64,000 nt of DNA from Kappaphycus alvarezii (taxonomy: Eukaryota; Rhodophyta; Florideophyceae; Gigartinales; Solieriaceae), in contig NADL03000465.1 of assembly GCA_002205965.3 (NCBI GenBank), positions 372,001 through 436,000 on the forward strand, given 5' to 3'. Shown piece by piece: positions 1 through 10,995 of this stretch. The notes under the pieces are model-generated. The model ran no database searches. It worked only from the letters and a program-made list of their open reading frames with translations, and was not told the DNA's origin. The position numbers were made by a program, and so were the translations under genes. Numbering within the stretch: position 1 is the stretch's first letter; every line of letters begins with the position of its first letter.

Positions 1-78
1 GCTTCTGAACTTCTTTGGAATTTACTCCTCATTCAAGGTCTTCAGGTGTTTTTGGGTGTGACAAAGCCCTTTCTCGTA

Positions 79-430
79 TTATCCCCCACATGTCGCGATG
101 TCGATTGTCGCTACTGCATCATAGCTCCTCGCCGTATTTTCCAAGTATTGTTGGATATTTTCCCTCTTCTTCATAGTTTCGTCATCAGCGGTCTGTTCCC
201 CTTCTTGTACCCCTGTTCTGGACAAATAATCCGCTGCGGCGTTCTCCCTTCCCGGTCGGTGGACAACCTCGAACCATAATTTTGCCATCGACTTCAGCCA
301 ACGTATTAGTCATCCGATCACATCCTTCTTCTTAACCGAACCCCTTGATGCTTTGTGGTCGCTGTACAAAGTGAATGGTCCAGAGAACATTTGATGTCGA
401 AACTTTTTCAGTGAGAAGACGGCCGCCAGT
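79..430 (-). pseudogene. Ty3/gypsy RNase H remnant
   Basis: The open segment 79-288 on the minus strand ends the RNase H domain with the highly characteristic string VVHRPGRENAAADYLSRTG, matching the family consensus R-P-G-x-x-N-x-x-A-D-x-L-S-R. The catalytic aspartate near the end of this string is present. It follows the RT connection segment and leads toward the window edge, where integrase would begin. Confidence 0.8.
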
Positions 431-1823
431 GCCTCCCGCTAATGCGTGCTGTAATTACGTTCTGTTGGCTGCACGATACGGGAAGCGAACTGAGCGGGAT
501 GATCGCACCCGTCCTCCCCAATCTGTGACAGTATCCCCAACCACTCCCTTCAATGCATCAGTTTGAACCACAAAAGGCCTGTTGCCATCTGGCAACGCTA
601 ATATGGGTGCACTTCCATCCTTTTCTTCAGTTCTTGGAAGGCTTCCTCTGCTTCCTTACCCCATAAGAAAGGTTCCATCGAACTCGTAAGTGTATGCAAA
701 GGACTGGATACTTCTGCGAAGGTCCGTATGAATCTTTGGTAGTAAGAATCCATTCCTAGGAAATATCTTAGTTCCATTTTTGGATTTCGTTGATATTTAC
801 ATGGCAATGGCGCCCATCTTCATTGGTTCAATCAGTACGCCCTTCCCACTTACTATGTGCCCGAGCATTTCGACCTCACATAGCCCTAATTTTCACTTGA
901 AAATTTTCAATTTGAGTCCAACCTTTCTCAAGCACGTCTACACAGCTTCAATGTGCTTAATATGCCCCCCAACTACGGGACTTGACAATAATGTCATCAA
1001 TGTACACAATGACGAATTACAGATCTTCGAACACAATCTCTGCTATCCTCGAGAATCCGGGGGTCATTCTTCACACCAAAGAGCATTATCTGGAAGCAAT
1101 AAGATCCATATTTGCAGCAAAACTTCGTCAGCCCCTTTATATCCTCCTGTATTCTAATGTTTCAATATCCAGTGAACAACTCCATCTTGGTGAAGGTGTT
1201 CCCTCCTTTCATTTCATCAATAAGATTCTCAGTATTCGGGACCGGCCACTTATCTACCTTCATACGCTAATTCAGGGGTCGGTAGTCAACACAAAACCCG
1301 TTTTTTCTATCCTTTTTCTCTGCGATCAATACCGAAAAACTCCATAGTGACTGCGACGGCTTACTGACGCGCGCCTACAGCATCTTCTCCACTTCATTTT
1401 TACAACTTCATTATGCGATTCCCGCATCCTCCCGACTCGCTCGCAGATTGGGGTGCAGTCTTCGAGTTCCAACTTAGGAACGAACGGGACCTTACTTAGC
1501 TTAATGTCATTAACCGTCCATGCTACGACAAAGTCCACCGTACCATCTAGCAGCATCTTCGGGAGTTTCTTCTGGGGCCCGGCCGTAATGCCCCCAATTG
1601 TCTTGCGAAAGACCTGTTCCCTGTCTTCCGAAGGCAACTTAAATTCAGGTAGTCCTAAGATGGGATCCAGATACAATCGATTTTGAGCGAAGACCCGCTC
1701 CACTTCCAACAATTTACCCCCCTCTGTCGCTTTCTCGCGGGCAATATTTTCTAAGTCCTCCTCTTCTGCATCGTTGTTTTGTAATGGGCTCCAATCACGT
1801 AAATGAACAGTTTTCGGGCCCAT
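430..1823 (-). pseudogene. Ty3/gypsy reverse transcriptase remnant
   Basis: The minus strand holds a scrambled RT domain. The open segment 1,326-1,823 contains the lead-in to the palm. After it, translation gives recognisable blocks: a VDYRPLN-like box near 1,270, a KWPVPNTENLID-like box near 1,235, a TKMELFTGYWNIRI-like box near 1,190 and a later QIMLFGVKNDP box near 1,090. The segment 598-807 is the RT-RNase H connection, with FLGMDSYYQRFIRTFAEVSS and the W-x7-AF spacing. Multiple in-frame stops (for example within the YxDD area) mean it is dead. The function when intact is synthesis of element cDNA. Confidence 0.8.
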
Positions 1824-1844
1824 CGGCTATCGTAGGAGTCACTG

Positions 1845-2250
1845 TTGTCACTCGTGAACTCTGCACTCTCCTCCGTCAACTCTTCTGGTCCGCTTCCAAT
1901 ATTTAATGTGGCCATATGGCGACGCGGGTCTATCTATGCACCCACGGTCTCCATGGCTTTCTCTCCAATAAACAAATCAAACGGGGTTTCTGCTAGTACA
2001 TGCAAGTCAAGCGGCACTCTGATGGGCCCAAATTACACTTTAATGCCCACTGCCTCTCTTGTTACCCGCGCCGCGCCTCCATCAGCGACGGTAATCCTTC
2101 GAGCCGTTTCTGATGGGTTCAACTACAACCGATTACACAAAGCTTGGTACATAATATTGGGAAACGTCCCTGTGTCTAGAAGTGCACAAACGCGATTGGC
2201 ATGTGCCCTAAATTTCACCTTTTTTAGACGGCTCTTTCTTCCTTTCGCCC
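1845..2250 (-). pseudogene. Ty3/gypsy aspartic protease remnant
   Basis: On the minus strand the segment encodes the retropepsin active-site context LLDTGTFPNIMY, with the D-T-G triad at about 2,168-2,176. It is followed downstream by a region resembling the second half of a retropepsin (PFDLFIGEKAMETVGA). Retropepsins cleave the Gag-Pol polyprotein. A stop codon falls between the active site and the flap region, so the copy is inactive. It sits between the gag knuckle and the RT remnant, which is the expected place in Ty3/gypsy. Confidence 0.7.
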
Positions 2251-2761
2251 GGCCGCGCGGTTTCGCACGGTACCTTCCTGTCAAATCGCTCGGCTTTCTT
2301 CATAACCACAGCTATCATCCCCGTCATCATCACTGGGAATGTAATCAGGAGCATCCTGAGCACAGCTACCCGCCCTGTAACATTTCGCAACAACTTTCGA
2401 AGTACCCTCTCGGCCTTCCTCGCGACTCTCCGCAAAGTTGGCCAGAATTAACCCCTTAATTCGCCTGTGAAAGGCTCACAATAACATTTTAGTGCCCAAC
2501 GAATCCCTATAATTGTCGATTGTTTTTATTTCTTTTGGTCTTTTTTTGTTATTAGGCTTGCGCCGTTCTTAATGTGGTTCCCCCGTCGGACTTTTGTTTC
2601 TCGACTCAGAATTGAGGAGTATAGGGAACCATTATAAGTCGATCATTTCCAGCTAACCTATTCGGCAATTGCTGGCCGTCAAGTTCCCTCCTGACGGCAT
2701 TGAATTTCTACCCTTCGACTACCTTTTCATTTTCGTCCTCAGTGATGACGGTGTGCCGTCC

Positions 2762-3850
2762 CTAGTTTCCCCCCATCGGTTCATGAAGAGCGGTATCATA
2801 ATTACTATCACGTTTTTGAAGCCTTTGCTTCATCCAACAATCTGATGAGATATGTCCCTTCTTACTGCAGAATTCACAGGCATGGTTCAATCTCTCCTCC
2901 CTTCCCTTCTTCCTACAACCAGCTTCAACATGAACGACCTTTGCACGACAGGATATGCTCGGCATCTCTGGAAGATTGCTGACGAAGATTATCGCACGAT
3001 TTCCTTTCTCATTTTGACGTCCCTCAGAATATGAGTAGTTCTTCATAGGCAGCGATATCTCCGCCAGCTACGCAGACAAATCATCTACTTTCTTTTCCAT
3101 CGACGGTCCCCGAAGCGATCTGGGCTCGCTCAACGAGGTATTATCCTTCCCATTTTGATCCAGTGATGACAGAGGTGGTAGCGTTGCTGAACCACTACAA
3201 AATAGACTCCGGGAACCCGTTTACTCCAGAGGACAATACTTAAGATTCTCAAACTTTTTTAGAGCTTGCAAAAAGAGAAATATTTGGATATCCTGAATCA
3301 ATACCGTTGCCTTCGTGAGGAAGTACATTTCTTGCTCTGAACTAAGTCCAGCTTGCCCGTACACTACATCAGCATCTTTGACAAACTAATTAAGATCCAT
3401 CTCCGGTATTATTTTCAGAGACAAGCAGTTTCGACAGACCTTCTTGGCTCTTCCATTTTTGCGTACTATACCCGTAGAGTCTTTCTCACGACCACAAACT
3501 TTATCCCTTCATCCGACAATCTTCCATTCAAAGCAAGCCTCTTGTAGTAGAATTCGAACGCGTCTACACGGAGAAATTTGATTAGAGCCTTTGCCCTCTG
3601 CTCGCTAGAGCCATCTGGTCTAGCCACTTTCTCAACGAAAAGAAGAAATACTCAATATCTGACCCTTTTGCCCCGTCAAAGCTAACTATACTCGAATCCG
3701 GAAAGGATATCTTTGATGTTTTTGACAGAAGTACCAGAAGTTGGTCCCAGTATACTCCTTTTCAAAACTTTGGCAACTGCCCTCACTTTCCTTTACGCAA
3801 CCAAATTCGTACTCTAATTATATCCTAAGCTTCCACTGCCATCAGATTCG
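2762..3850 (-). pseudogene. Ty3/gypsy gag remnant with a zinc knuckle
   Basis: This is the 5' part of the left-edge gypsy element. At about 3,540-3,640 the minus strand encodes a typical gag core segment (residues reading KFLRVDAFEFYY), followed by several stop codons. At 2,762-3,046 a longer open stretch of 94 codons carries a nucleocapsid zinc knuckle with spacing CEFCSKKGHISSDC, that is C-x2-C-x4-H-x4-C. Such knuckles bind the packaged RNA in LTR retroelements. The frame is broken repeatedly between the two parts, so no functional Gag is expected. What I see is the knuckle and the capsid-like segment. The exact gag start is not visible. Confidence 0.75.
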
Positions 3851-4483
3851 AACCCTCCACTGCGCGGCTGAGATCATCCACGCTTCCACAAGGAGCGGTC
3901 CAAATCGGTCCAATTAACAAAATATCGCGACATGCATTTTTTGGCGTCAAGAAAACCACTTTTCATAATAGTGCTGAAAGAGAACAATGAGATAGCTTAG
4001 CAGCAAAATTTTGAAACGCATTGCAGGCGTGTGTAACTTCTCATATGATTTTTCTGCCATATGGAAAAAACCGTTGCGTAATCCCTCTAGATTATTGTGA
4101 CTTTTTTACTTCTCCTAAACAGACGACAAGTTTATCTGTAAGCCGTAATGCAAATTAGCACATTCCAGTGTGTCACCATTTTGTTTGACAATTGTCCAAA
4201 GTTCCTATGGGGGAAATGTTGAGTGATTTAATATTTAAAAGATATGGTCGGTTGTGTTGGCGTCCAATTTGGTACAAGCGGAAGGGAGCTGTAAGTGGGA
4301 CCTTAGTAATGACTGTAATGCAATGTAGGGTAAGCAGCAATTAACAAATTTATAACCTAAATGCAGAAACTCTTTTGGGTTCTCGATGCACTATCGTCTA
4401 ATGAGAACCGAGTTTATTCTTCTTTGCAGCTATCACGTGGGCTGAGGTACGTGAGAGACGCTTAAGGTCTTTGACAATGGGAA
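3851..4483. other. Gene-free stretch next to the left gypsy element
   Basis: I see no recognisable coding domain in this AT-rich stretch. By position it could contain the 5' LTR of the minus-strand gypsy element, but the second LTR copy lies outside the window, so the boundaries cannot be set. Confidence 0.3.
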
Positions 4484-4699
4484 TTGCCTTTCACAAACAC
4501 GAAAATATGGGAATCCTTCTTTTCCCTCCCGTTCTGTGCAGCTAGATCGTTTGCGTTAGGGGTGCTGTGGAACTCCCTATTACGTAAAGTGCAAGCGAAG
4601 ACCTTATTACACAGCTTAAACCGGAAACCGCGCTTCTTATACTTCTTTCGCTTTTTCCGACGTTCCGGTCGATGGCGACTTTATGCGCTGTCCTACTAA
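4484..4699 (+). pseudogene. Possible C-terminal tail of a LINE-type reverse transcriptase ORF
   Basis: A 71-codon open stretch includes the residues ARSFALGVLWNSLLRKVQA. This resembles the signature at the end of many LINE ORF2 proteins (RSFSxxAPxLWNSLPxxIR followed by a basic FKxxLKxxL segment). Only the last tens of residues are present, as expected for a 5'-truncated LINE copy. It ends with a TAA in the region 4,697-4,699. This is a short match made by eye, so the call is tentative. I do not see further RT motifs upstream in the same or neighbouring frames. Confidence 0.4.
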
Positions 4700-5291
4700 T
4701 TGGGCAAGGGTTCCGCAGTAGGGCAGCCAAAACAGGACAGGCTGTCCGACAAATTTGAGCAAGGGTTCCCGGTAGCAGCCCTAATTTACAGTTTCTTACA
4801 ATAGAATGGACCTGGGCTTCCCTCCTGATGATCCAAATTTACTACTTGATCCCCCGGGTGAAGCGCCAGGCACGTCACATACTAGCCTTTGTGTACATAT
4901 TACATTAGACTAGAGTGTGGCGGAGGCCAACTTAAGTCCTTCCCGTGAGCCTGCGAAAGCAGCTACAAGCACGGCACACGACAGCCTCTGTATCGCACAG
5001 TAGACTACCGTGCGGCGGAGGTCCACTCACATGAGAATCCAGCCACACTGGAGACGCAAAAAGCGAGCAACAAGCAGCAGCGGCAACGCTGATCGATTCT
5101 GGCGCCTCCTCGTCGCTGCCATCGTTCTCTGTTGCCGTCGCCTTATAGGTACCCTGGGAAGGCGATAAAGTCATCCGTAGCGTAGTGGTCAGAACGGTGC
5201 AGCTGTGGTAGGTAGCTCTGAGGCGACGATTACATCGAGCTCCGGTGGCAGCGAGGCGATAGTAGCAGCAGCAGTTGAGGGTTTTAGTACA

Positions 5292-5363
5292 GCGGCGGTC
5301 AGAGGTGTAGTGGCGGTCAGAAGTGTAGTGGTGGTCGGCGGTGTTGTGGTGGTCGGCGGTGTG
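5292..5363. repeat. Minisatellite, four 18-bp units (GTGGTGGTCGGCGGTGTR)
   Basis: Four successive 18-bp units run from 5,292 to 5,363 with a few substitutions between them. The array is interrupted by a dispersed repeat fragment at 5,363-5,438 and then appears to resume at about 5,438-5,460 with another GTGGTGGTCGGTGG unit. Confidence 0.8.
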
Positions 5364-5513
5364 AGAAACTTTACTTCATTGAGTATCTATCGTGTACACT
5401 GCAGGACTGACTATACGGCTAAGAACTAACCGGATGTTGTGGTGGTCGGTGGTGTAGTGGTATTTATGCACGGTGATTACGATGCAGTTACTGATGCCAT
5501 AAAGTTACTCCCT
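5363..5513. repeat. Dispersed repeat fragment shared with the 12.6-14.5 kb region
   Basis: The segment 5,363-5,438 (starting AAACTTTACTTCATT and ending AACTAACCGGATG) recurs in related form at 13,798-13,912, 12,660-12,720 and 14,470-14,530. At 5,493-5,513 the inverse of a second recurring block (AACTTTATGGCATC) is present; that block also occurs at 13,602, 13,685, 14,351 and 23,905. In the 12-15 kb region these blocks lie just beyond the 3' ends of minus-strand RLE retrotransposon ORFs, so they are best read as 3' untranslated tails of that family. Confidence 0.6.
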
Positions 5514-5650
5514 ACTGTGTTGTATTTGAGGCTGATCCCTTGGACCAATGGGGTCAGCCCAAAAAAATGAAATCTCGATGGGGGTGCAGGGGATTGCCCC
5601 TGTCAACCATGCAACAGGTCGTGGCCGCAATATCCTACGGTACAGGGGAC

Positions 5651-5680
5651 TACTGTACAGTACAGTAGTACAGTACAGTA
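5651..5680. promoter_or_regulatory. TACTGTACAGTA palindromic motif cluster directly before the DIRS-like element
   Basis: A 30-bp run of overlapping TACAGTA/TACTGTA words ends six bases before the left 323-bp repeat of the tyrosine-recombinase retrotransposon. The same motif recurs throughout the window, mostly in intergenic DNA. Its function is unknown; the position next to an element end could be a target preference or coincidence. Confidence 0.35.
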
Positions 5681-5685
5681 GTATT

Positions 5686-6008
5686 GGTACTTTAATTGGA
5701 AAATTATGGGTGAATATGATAAGGGGGGTTGAACGTGGCCTTGATCTGCCACTCCGGATAAGTCACGCGGTCACGGTTGCATCAATTGACTGTAAGCACC
5801 TTTTAGGAAGGCCACGTAGGCAGCTTACCGTTGTACACCCTACACTCGCTGCCGCGGCCGCATATGCTTCCTGGTTTCTACGTAGCAGCCGTACCGCTTG
5901 CGCAAGGGGACTTGGACCACGATCAAGACCGGTTCAACAGGGATATATAACCGCCAACTTGAAAACCTCTAGCGCAACTTCTGGTTCCTCAAGTCGTCGC
6001 TTGTTCTC
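5686..6008 (+). repeat. DIRS-like element, long direct repeat A1 (323 bp, contains TATA box)
   Basis: The block is base-for-base identical to 9,953-10,275 as far as I can compare by eye. It contains a TATA-like TATATAA at 5,944-5,950, about 120 bp before the gag start at 6,070, so it probably carries the element's promoter. Confidence 0.9.
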
Positions 6009-6069
6009 ATCCCTCGAACCAGCTCCAGACGAATCTGTCTAGGTCGACTATCACACTTGCACATCAACC

Positions 6070-6908
6070 ATGTCCCATGCCACCTCCTCTGAATCCTCGC
6101 AGTCCGACGCTTCTCGCCTCCATACCCTCGAGAACAAGGTCACCGGCATCGAAACCCAGCTCTCGCAGATTGTCAACTTGCTCCAAGCTTCCGCTGGACC
6201 GTCGAACCCTCCTGCCGCAGAGCCCGCCGCCGCCGCCGATTCAGATCCACCGGTATCTGCTCCTACCGTCAAGCCCTCAACTGCCGCTGAGGCTTACAAA
6301 ACGGGCGTTCTTCAGTTCACACTGCCCACGCCCTCTGCAACCGCAGTTGCCGACACACTCGCTACCCGCCAGGAATACGCTGAGGTCGGCAAACTCAACA
6401 AGTACCAGCGTCCTAGCTCCGTCGCTCCCTATCCCGCCAAGAGGTTCATTCCGGAACCAGAAGGTCTTTTCGGTCGCATCAAGGCCGCTGACGTTCGTGA
6501 CGGGTGGGAAGCGGAAGTACTCTGGAACGTTGGGCACAACTGTGAGACCGCCATCGCCTGCGCTCACCGGGTCACCGAGGCCTCCAGAACAAAGACATCT
6601 CAGCCGCTACTGAGTTCTTCTCTGTTCTACACCACTACTTGGAGGCCACTTACAGCCGCGTTCTGGAACGGACCGACTTCTTCACTGACTCTGTCGAGTC
6701 CGGAAAGTCCGAAGCCATCCTGCTCCAGCGTTACCTTCGTGAAGACGACTACCCGTATTCTTCTGAGCTCTATCGCTCAACTAAGGCCAAGTTCGCTGAA
6801 TTGCGCTCCCAGTCATACGCTAAGGAGTTCAACAAACAGGCCGCTCAAGGCTCTCGACCTCGCAAGAATCAGTCCGGAAAAGGTTCCAAGGACTCTAAGT
6901 CCAACTAA
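6070..6908 (+). pseudogene. DIRS-like element gag with one frame shift
   Basis: The ORF opens at 6,070 with an N-terminal segment rich in heptad-type spacing (LENKVTGIETQLSQIVNLLQ, about residues 19-38), consistent with a short coiled coil for Gag assembly. An Ala/Pro/Ser-rich linker follows, then a conserved-looking core. The frame shifts by one base near 6,575-6,600. The rest of the protein continues in the adjacent frame from about 6,600 through 6,905, with a basic C-terminus (GSRPRKNQSGKGSKDSKSN) and a TAA at 6,906-6,908. The Lys/Arg-rich tail would suit nucleic-acid binding; no zinc knuckle is visible. It lies 60 bp after repeat A1 and just before pol. The assignment as Gag is by position and composition, not by a recognised domain. 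Confidence 0.65.
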
Positions 6909-6943
6909 AGACGTCGCCTCCGCGACTCTTTCTTTCTGTCCCT

Positions 6944-8897
6944 ATGTCCCACGTCCTCTGGCGCAATACCCAGTGCGCCGCTCCCTTCTGGGCCGAAACC
7001 CTCGGCGCCTCGAAATTCCTCGTCCGCGCTTTGCGGTTTGGGGTCTACGAAAAACCCATCACAACCTCCCTTTCACGCACAAAATTCCAACTCCCTCAAA
7101 TCCCCATCGATCCCCAAGACCGGGAATTCTTCGATTCAGCAATATCGGATGCGCTCCACCGTCGCAGTTACGAAGAAATCTCCGAGTCGACCGCTCTTTC
7201 CTTACACCAAGCTGGCTTCCCTATCTCCAACGCCTTTGTGACAACTTCAGCGGAAAAGAAGCGGCTCGTGGTCAATCTTTCTCGGCAATCTACCCTATTT
7301 CGGGATATCCCCGTTCGCATGGAAACATTAGAAGGATTCGCACTGGACCTCCAGAAATCCGACATGATGTTTTCTTTCGATATCGCCAAAGGTTACCACC
7401 ATTTCCGTCTACACCCCGATATTCGAAATTGGTTCGTGTTCAAAGTAGACCATCGCTACTTTCGCTTGTTGCCCTCCCTTTCGGATGGAAACTCTCTCCC
7501 GCCTACTTCATCAAGTTCATGCGACCTTTCGTTCAATATGTCCGGGAAACCTTACGTCTCCGAATCCATCCCTACATGGACGACTTCTTGGTGGCTCTAA
7601 ACCGTCCTTCACGCCTCAACAAGGCCCGCCGACAGATCGATTCTCTGCTCCGCTCGTGTGGACTTCAGAGAAAGGAGGACAAAGGTCACTGGGAAGGAAC
7701 GAGGCAGATCGAGCATTTGGGATTTCTAATCGATACAGACCGTCTAGTTTTTGGGATTACGGCTCGAAGGATGGAAAAGTTGCGAGGTATTGCCCGGCAA
7801 CTATTACGCCAAGCACGCCGCAATCGCCGACTAGTCGACGTATCACTGCTACGCCACTTCGCAGGCGTCGCTATCTCATGCTCGCTCGCTATGCCCCTCG
7901 CCCGGTTCTACACTCGATCAATTTACGAGTCTCTCAAGACGAATCTGAGCAAGACGGGGAAACGCGTGAGGCTTCTACACGCCGCTCTTCGGGACCTGCG
8001 CTTCTGGAGGGACCTCACTACCAATCCTCCAGAAAGGCCTATCGCTACCCCACAGCCAACATTGGCCCTACACTCAGACGCGTCGACGGGAGTCGGACAG
8101 GGAGGAACATTGGGATCGGATCTGAGGCCAGGGGTACAGGGTTGTTGGGAGGCTCGCGGACTCTGGGACCCCGTACTGCGAGTCAAGCCAATAACTTTCT
8201 GGAACTACGGGCCGTCACGGACAATATTCGGGCCTTCGCGTCGTTGCTGAAGAACGGGACTCATCTCAAGATTTGGGAGGACAATCAGGCGGTGGTATCG
8301 ATACTCAATGCGATGACCACCAAGTCTCGGCCCTTAATGACAGAGCTCCGTTCGCTACACCGCTTGCTTCTCAAACTCGGGATCACCATCGAATCACAGT
8401 ATCTGCCCTCGGCAGTCAACCGTTTCGCCGACCGACTGTCACGCCTTCAGACACTCGACGATTGGAGGATCAATACCAAGCCCCTTCAGCCTCTACTCGA
8501 ATCTTTCCCGCCAACAATCGACAGATTCGCAGACAACACCAATCGGATCTGCAGGAGGTACAACAGCGAGTTTGCGTCTCCTGGCTCCCTCGCCGTAGAC
8601 GCGCTCTCCCAGGATTGGAAATCAGAAGTCAATTTTTGGAACCCGCCCCTCAAGTTGATACCACTCGTCGTAGCCAAGATCATCAAGGAACAGGCCGCAG
8701 GAATCTTGGTCACGCCGTATTGGCCCGCTCAATCATGGTTTCTCAACCTGCGCCAACTGTCACGGCCACACGTATTCGCCGCCGACAACCTCTACCTACC
8801 GCCTCTGTGGGCTCCGCCGTCGATGCCCGTCCCACCGTGGAACATCGCCGTCTGGAAAATCTCGCAGAAGAAGCACGATCGCTACCGCTCGCAGTGA
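6944..8897 (+). pseudogene. DIRS-like element pol: reverse transcriptase and RNase H, with frame shifts
   Basis: The RT begins near 6,944. Palm motifs are clear: FSFDIAKGYHHFRLHPD at about 7,372-7,424, then ALPFGWKLSPAYF near 7,470-7,510 in the next frame, and the catalytic YMDD at 7,573-7,584. The thumb follows (QIEHLGFLIDT near 7,708-7,740). RNase H starts with LHSDAST near 8,070 and continues after a second shift (about 8,175-8,200) with NFLELRAV, WEDNQAVVSILN and LPSAVNRFADRLSRL. The conserved DIRS/PAT tail after RNase H is also present (TIDRFAD, GSLAVDALSQDW, NPPLKLIPLV, up to the stop at 8,897). In life this enzyme copies the RNA and removes the template. Two one-base shifts split it across three frames, although the flanking repeats are identical. 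Confidence 0.85.
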
Positions 8898-8967
8898 CTC
8901 TCCAGCAATCTGTGCTTACAGCGGCCGGGTTAGGGAATACTTCGGGGGGAATACTATTGCACGGATC

Positions 8968-9900
8968 ATGCCAAAGGCACGTACCCCAAACACCTGGCGC
9001 TCGAATGAGATACTATGGAAGAAATGGGTTACTTTTTGCTCCCAGGATGGAATCGACCCACTGGAGGGCTCCGAAGGTCCTTTACTTCGCTATCTGGGTT
9101 GGCTCTTTGATGAATCTCGTGTAAGTGCTGGATCAGTTCGTAACTATCTCTCCGCGGTTACAACTGCTCACACCAGGATTGGTCGCCCCCTCACTCTCAC
9201 CCCTTTGATACAGCTCGCAGTAACTGCATATCAGCAAGCCGATTTGGAACGCAAAATCATAACCGACCCGGAAGCCTCTAAGGAACGTCGCGCTTTGCCA
9301 AGCTCGGTGGCCCGCCAAATCTTCCAAGCCGCCATGACTTCTCCAACGACAGATTTGGAATTTCTACGAAATTCTTGCGCAATACTCGTGAGCTACGTGT
9401 TCTTCGAGCGGGCGAAGCTGGGATATCCTTGCTACTGGACAACATTGCTGTCAACGCTCAATCTATCGATATCGCAATAGCGCTCCGCAAGAACAAGCAA
9501 CGGGTTTCGCACACGCTCTCCTACCGTCGGAATTCAAACTGTTCGGAAAGTCTGATTGATTTGGTGCTTCGTTATGATGTTCTACGCCGTGGAATACTTC
9601 TAAATCGCGCTATTATTGGGCTTTACCGGGTACTCGCTTGTCTACTAGCGCACGCACCCTATCTATCTGGATTTCTTCTACGCTCTCTCGTCTGAAAATA
9701 ACCCCACCACCGCAGTTACTTGGTCCTCACACTCTCTACGTATGGGCGCTGCATCTGAAAGCGCAGCGATCGGGGTCCAAGAATACCGTATCCTCATCTG
9801 GGGTGATTGGTCAGCCGGCAGAACGTTTCGAGAATCGTATTTGGATGGAAGAGTGCAACCGTGTGAAGATTCGTATTTCTTCTTCGGCCACTTGTTGTAA
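8968..9900 (+). pseudogene. DIRS-like element tyrosine recombinase, with frame shifts
   Basis: The N-terminal SAM-like core-binding domain is seen at 8,968-9,400 (TPNTWRSNEILWKKWVTF, SVRNYLSAVTTAHTRIG). The catalytic domain follows. Box I arginine sits in LRAGEAGISLLLDN at about 9,408 in a shifted frame. Box II HxxR is in SSHSLRMGAASESAAIG at about 9,724-9,774. The nucleophile tyrosine is in RTFRESYLDGR at about 9,823-9,855. The stop is TAA at 9,898-9,900. All catalytic residue types (R, HxxR, Y) can be found, but the middle third (about 9,405-9,640) is in another frame than the two ends. Tyrosine recombinases of this kind integrate a circular cDNA without target-site duplication. The gene ends 34 bp before the B1 repeat. 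Confidence 0.8.
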
Positions 9901-9934
9901 CCGCAGTCTCGAAGCAAATCCTTTGAATTTGGTT

Positions 9935-9952
9935 TTTCTCTATGTTTAATTC
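9935..9952 (+). repeat. DIRS-like element short repeat B1 (18 bp)
   Basis: The 18-mer TTTCTCTATGTTTAATTC abuts repeat A2 and is found again, exactly, at 10,996-11,013. The arrangement suits the split direct repeat model in which B1 and A2 form an internal junction. Confidence 0.6.
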
Positions 9953-10275
9953 GGTACTTTAATTGGAAAATTATGGGTGAATATGATAAGGGGGGTTGAA
10001 CGTGGCCTTGATCTGCCACTCCGGATAAGTCACGCGGTCACGGTTGCATCAATTGACTGTAAGCACCTTTTAGGAAGGCCACGTAGGCAGCTTACCGTTG
10101 TACACCCTACACTCGCTGCCGCGGCCGCATATGCTTCCTGGTTTCTACGTAGCAGCCGTACCGCTTGCGCAAGGGGACTTGGACCACGATCAAGACCGGT
10201 TCAACAGGGATATATAACCGCCAACTTGAAAACCTCTAGCGCAACTTCTGGTTCCTCAAGTCGTCGCTTGTTCTC
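9953..10275 (+). repeat. DIRS-like element, long direct repeat A2 (323 bp)
   Basis: Identical to 5,686-6,008, including the TATA-like TATATAA. It begins immediately after the 18-bp B1 repeat. Confidence 0.9.
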
Positions 10276-10995
10276 CCGCCTCCCGCCCTCCATTCATCCT
10301 TCATGGCCCATTCACAAGTCATCGTTGTTCTTTGTTTCATTTGTTTGAATCCTTTGAGTATTGTTTCTTTACACGTGTCGAATCAAAATTGTGCGTCCTT
10401 CGGTCGCTCAGTGCATTGTGATTTGAAATATCGTGTCATTTGGATATTATGGTTTCTTTCATTTTCGATATCATACCTCGCATCATTAATCGCTCTCAAG
10501 TTCGCTTGCAGGAGTATCGCTTTCGCAACACGTCAACCGGACAAGTCGTAAGCTTCCGCAAGACAGAAATCTTCTATGAGGGTGCTAAATTAGTGGTCAA
10601 CCGATTTCTCGGTTCTCTGAACGAAGATCGCCACGAGAAGGCTTTAGCGTGAAATTCATGTTACAGAGACGGGCCGATCGGCCCGCGACAGATGAAGGCA
10701 CTTGCGTACCTCCGATCCACCCTCGTGAGAGAATGGACACCTCAAGATGACTGTCACATCTCGTGAAATCTGGGACTGACGATACCTCAATTTTTAGCGT
10801 GATTTGGGATGGGACGCTAGCACCCTAACCATCTCATGGAAATCGTCTTTTCCAAAATTTGACTCACCTAACCCTCTTAGTTTCGCCATCCCTGTCGAGA
10901 CGGCTACTGACGACGTATGCGACGAGAACGCGGGGTATGTTATACGTCATGTTTTAGCTATTTTACCTTTAGTGAATCTAGTAAATGTGTTTGTG
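10276..10995 (+). other. Unique segment between repeats A2 and B2 of the DIRS-like element
   Basis: This segment is not found elsewhere in the window. It contains one small open frame (10,440-10,652, 70 codons, ending VNRFLGSLNEDRHEKALA) with no recognised domain. In typical split-repeat elements B2 follows A2 directly, so the 720 bp here may be an insertion, part of a longer B2 whose partner is truncated, or element-specific cargo. Confidence 0.4.

Larger units (their letters stand above)
1..3850 (-). mobile_element. Decayed Ty3/gypsy LTR retrotransposon, truncated by the left edge of the window
   Basis: Read on the minus strand, the region carries the Ty3/gypsy order gag, protease, reverse transcriptase, RNase H. 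Each part is recognisable, but stop codons and frame changes interrupt all of them, so this is a dead copy. Gag lies at about 2,760-3,850, the protease at about 1,850-2,250, RT at about 430-1,480 and RNase H at about 79-430. The integrase and the 3' LTR would lie beyond base 1. I could not define the 5' LTR; it should lie near or above 3,850. The assignment rests on motif order and family signatures seen by eye. The family name within Ty3/gypsy is not determined. Confidence 0.85.

Noticed and set aside
6277..6567. 96-codon minus-strand frame opposite the gag ORF
   Set aside because: It is the complement of a clearly coding GC-rich segment and has no recognisable content of its own.
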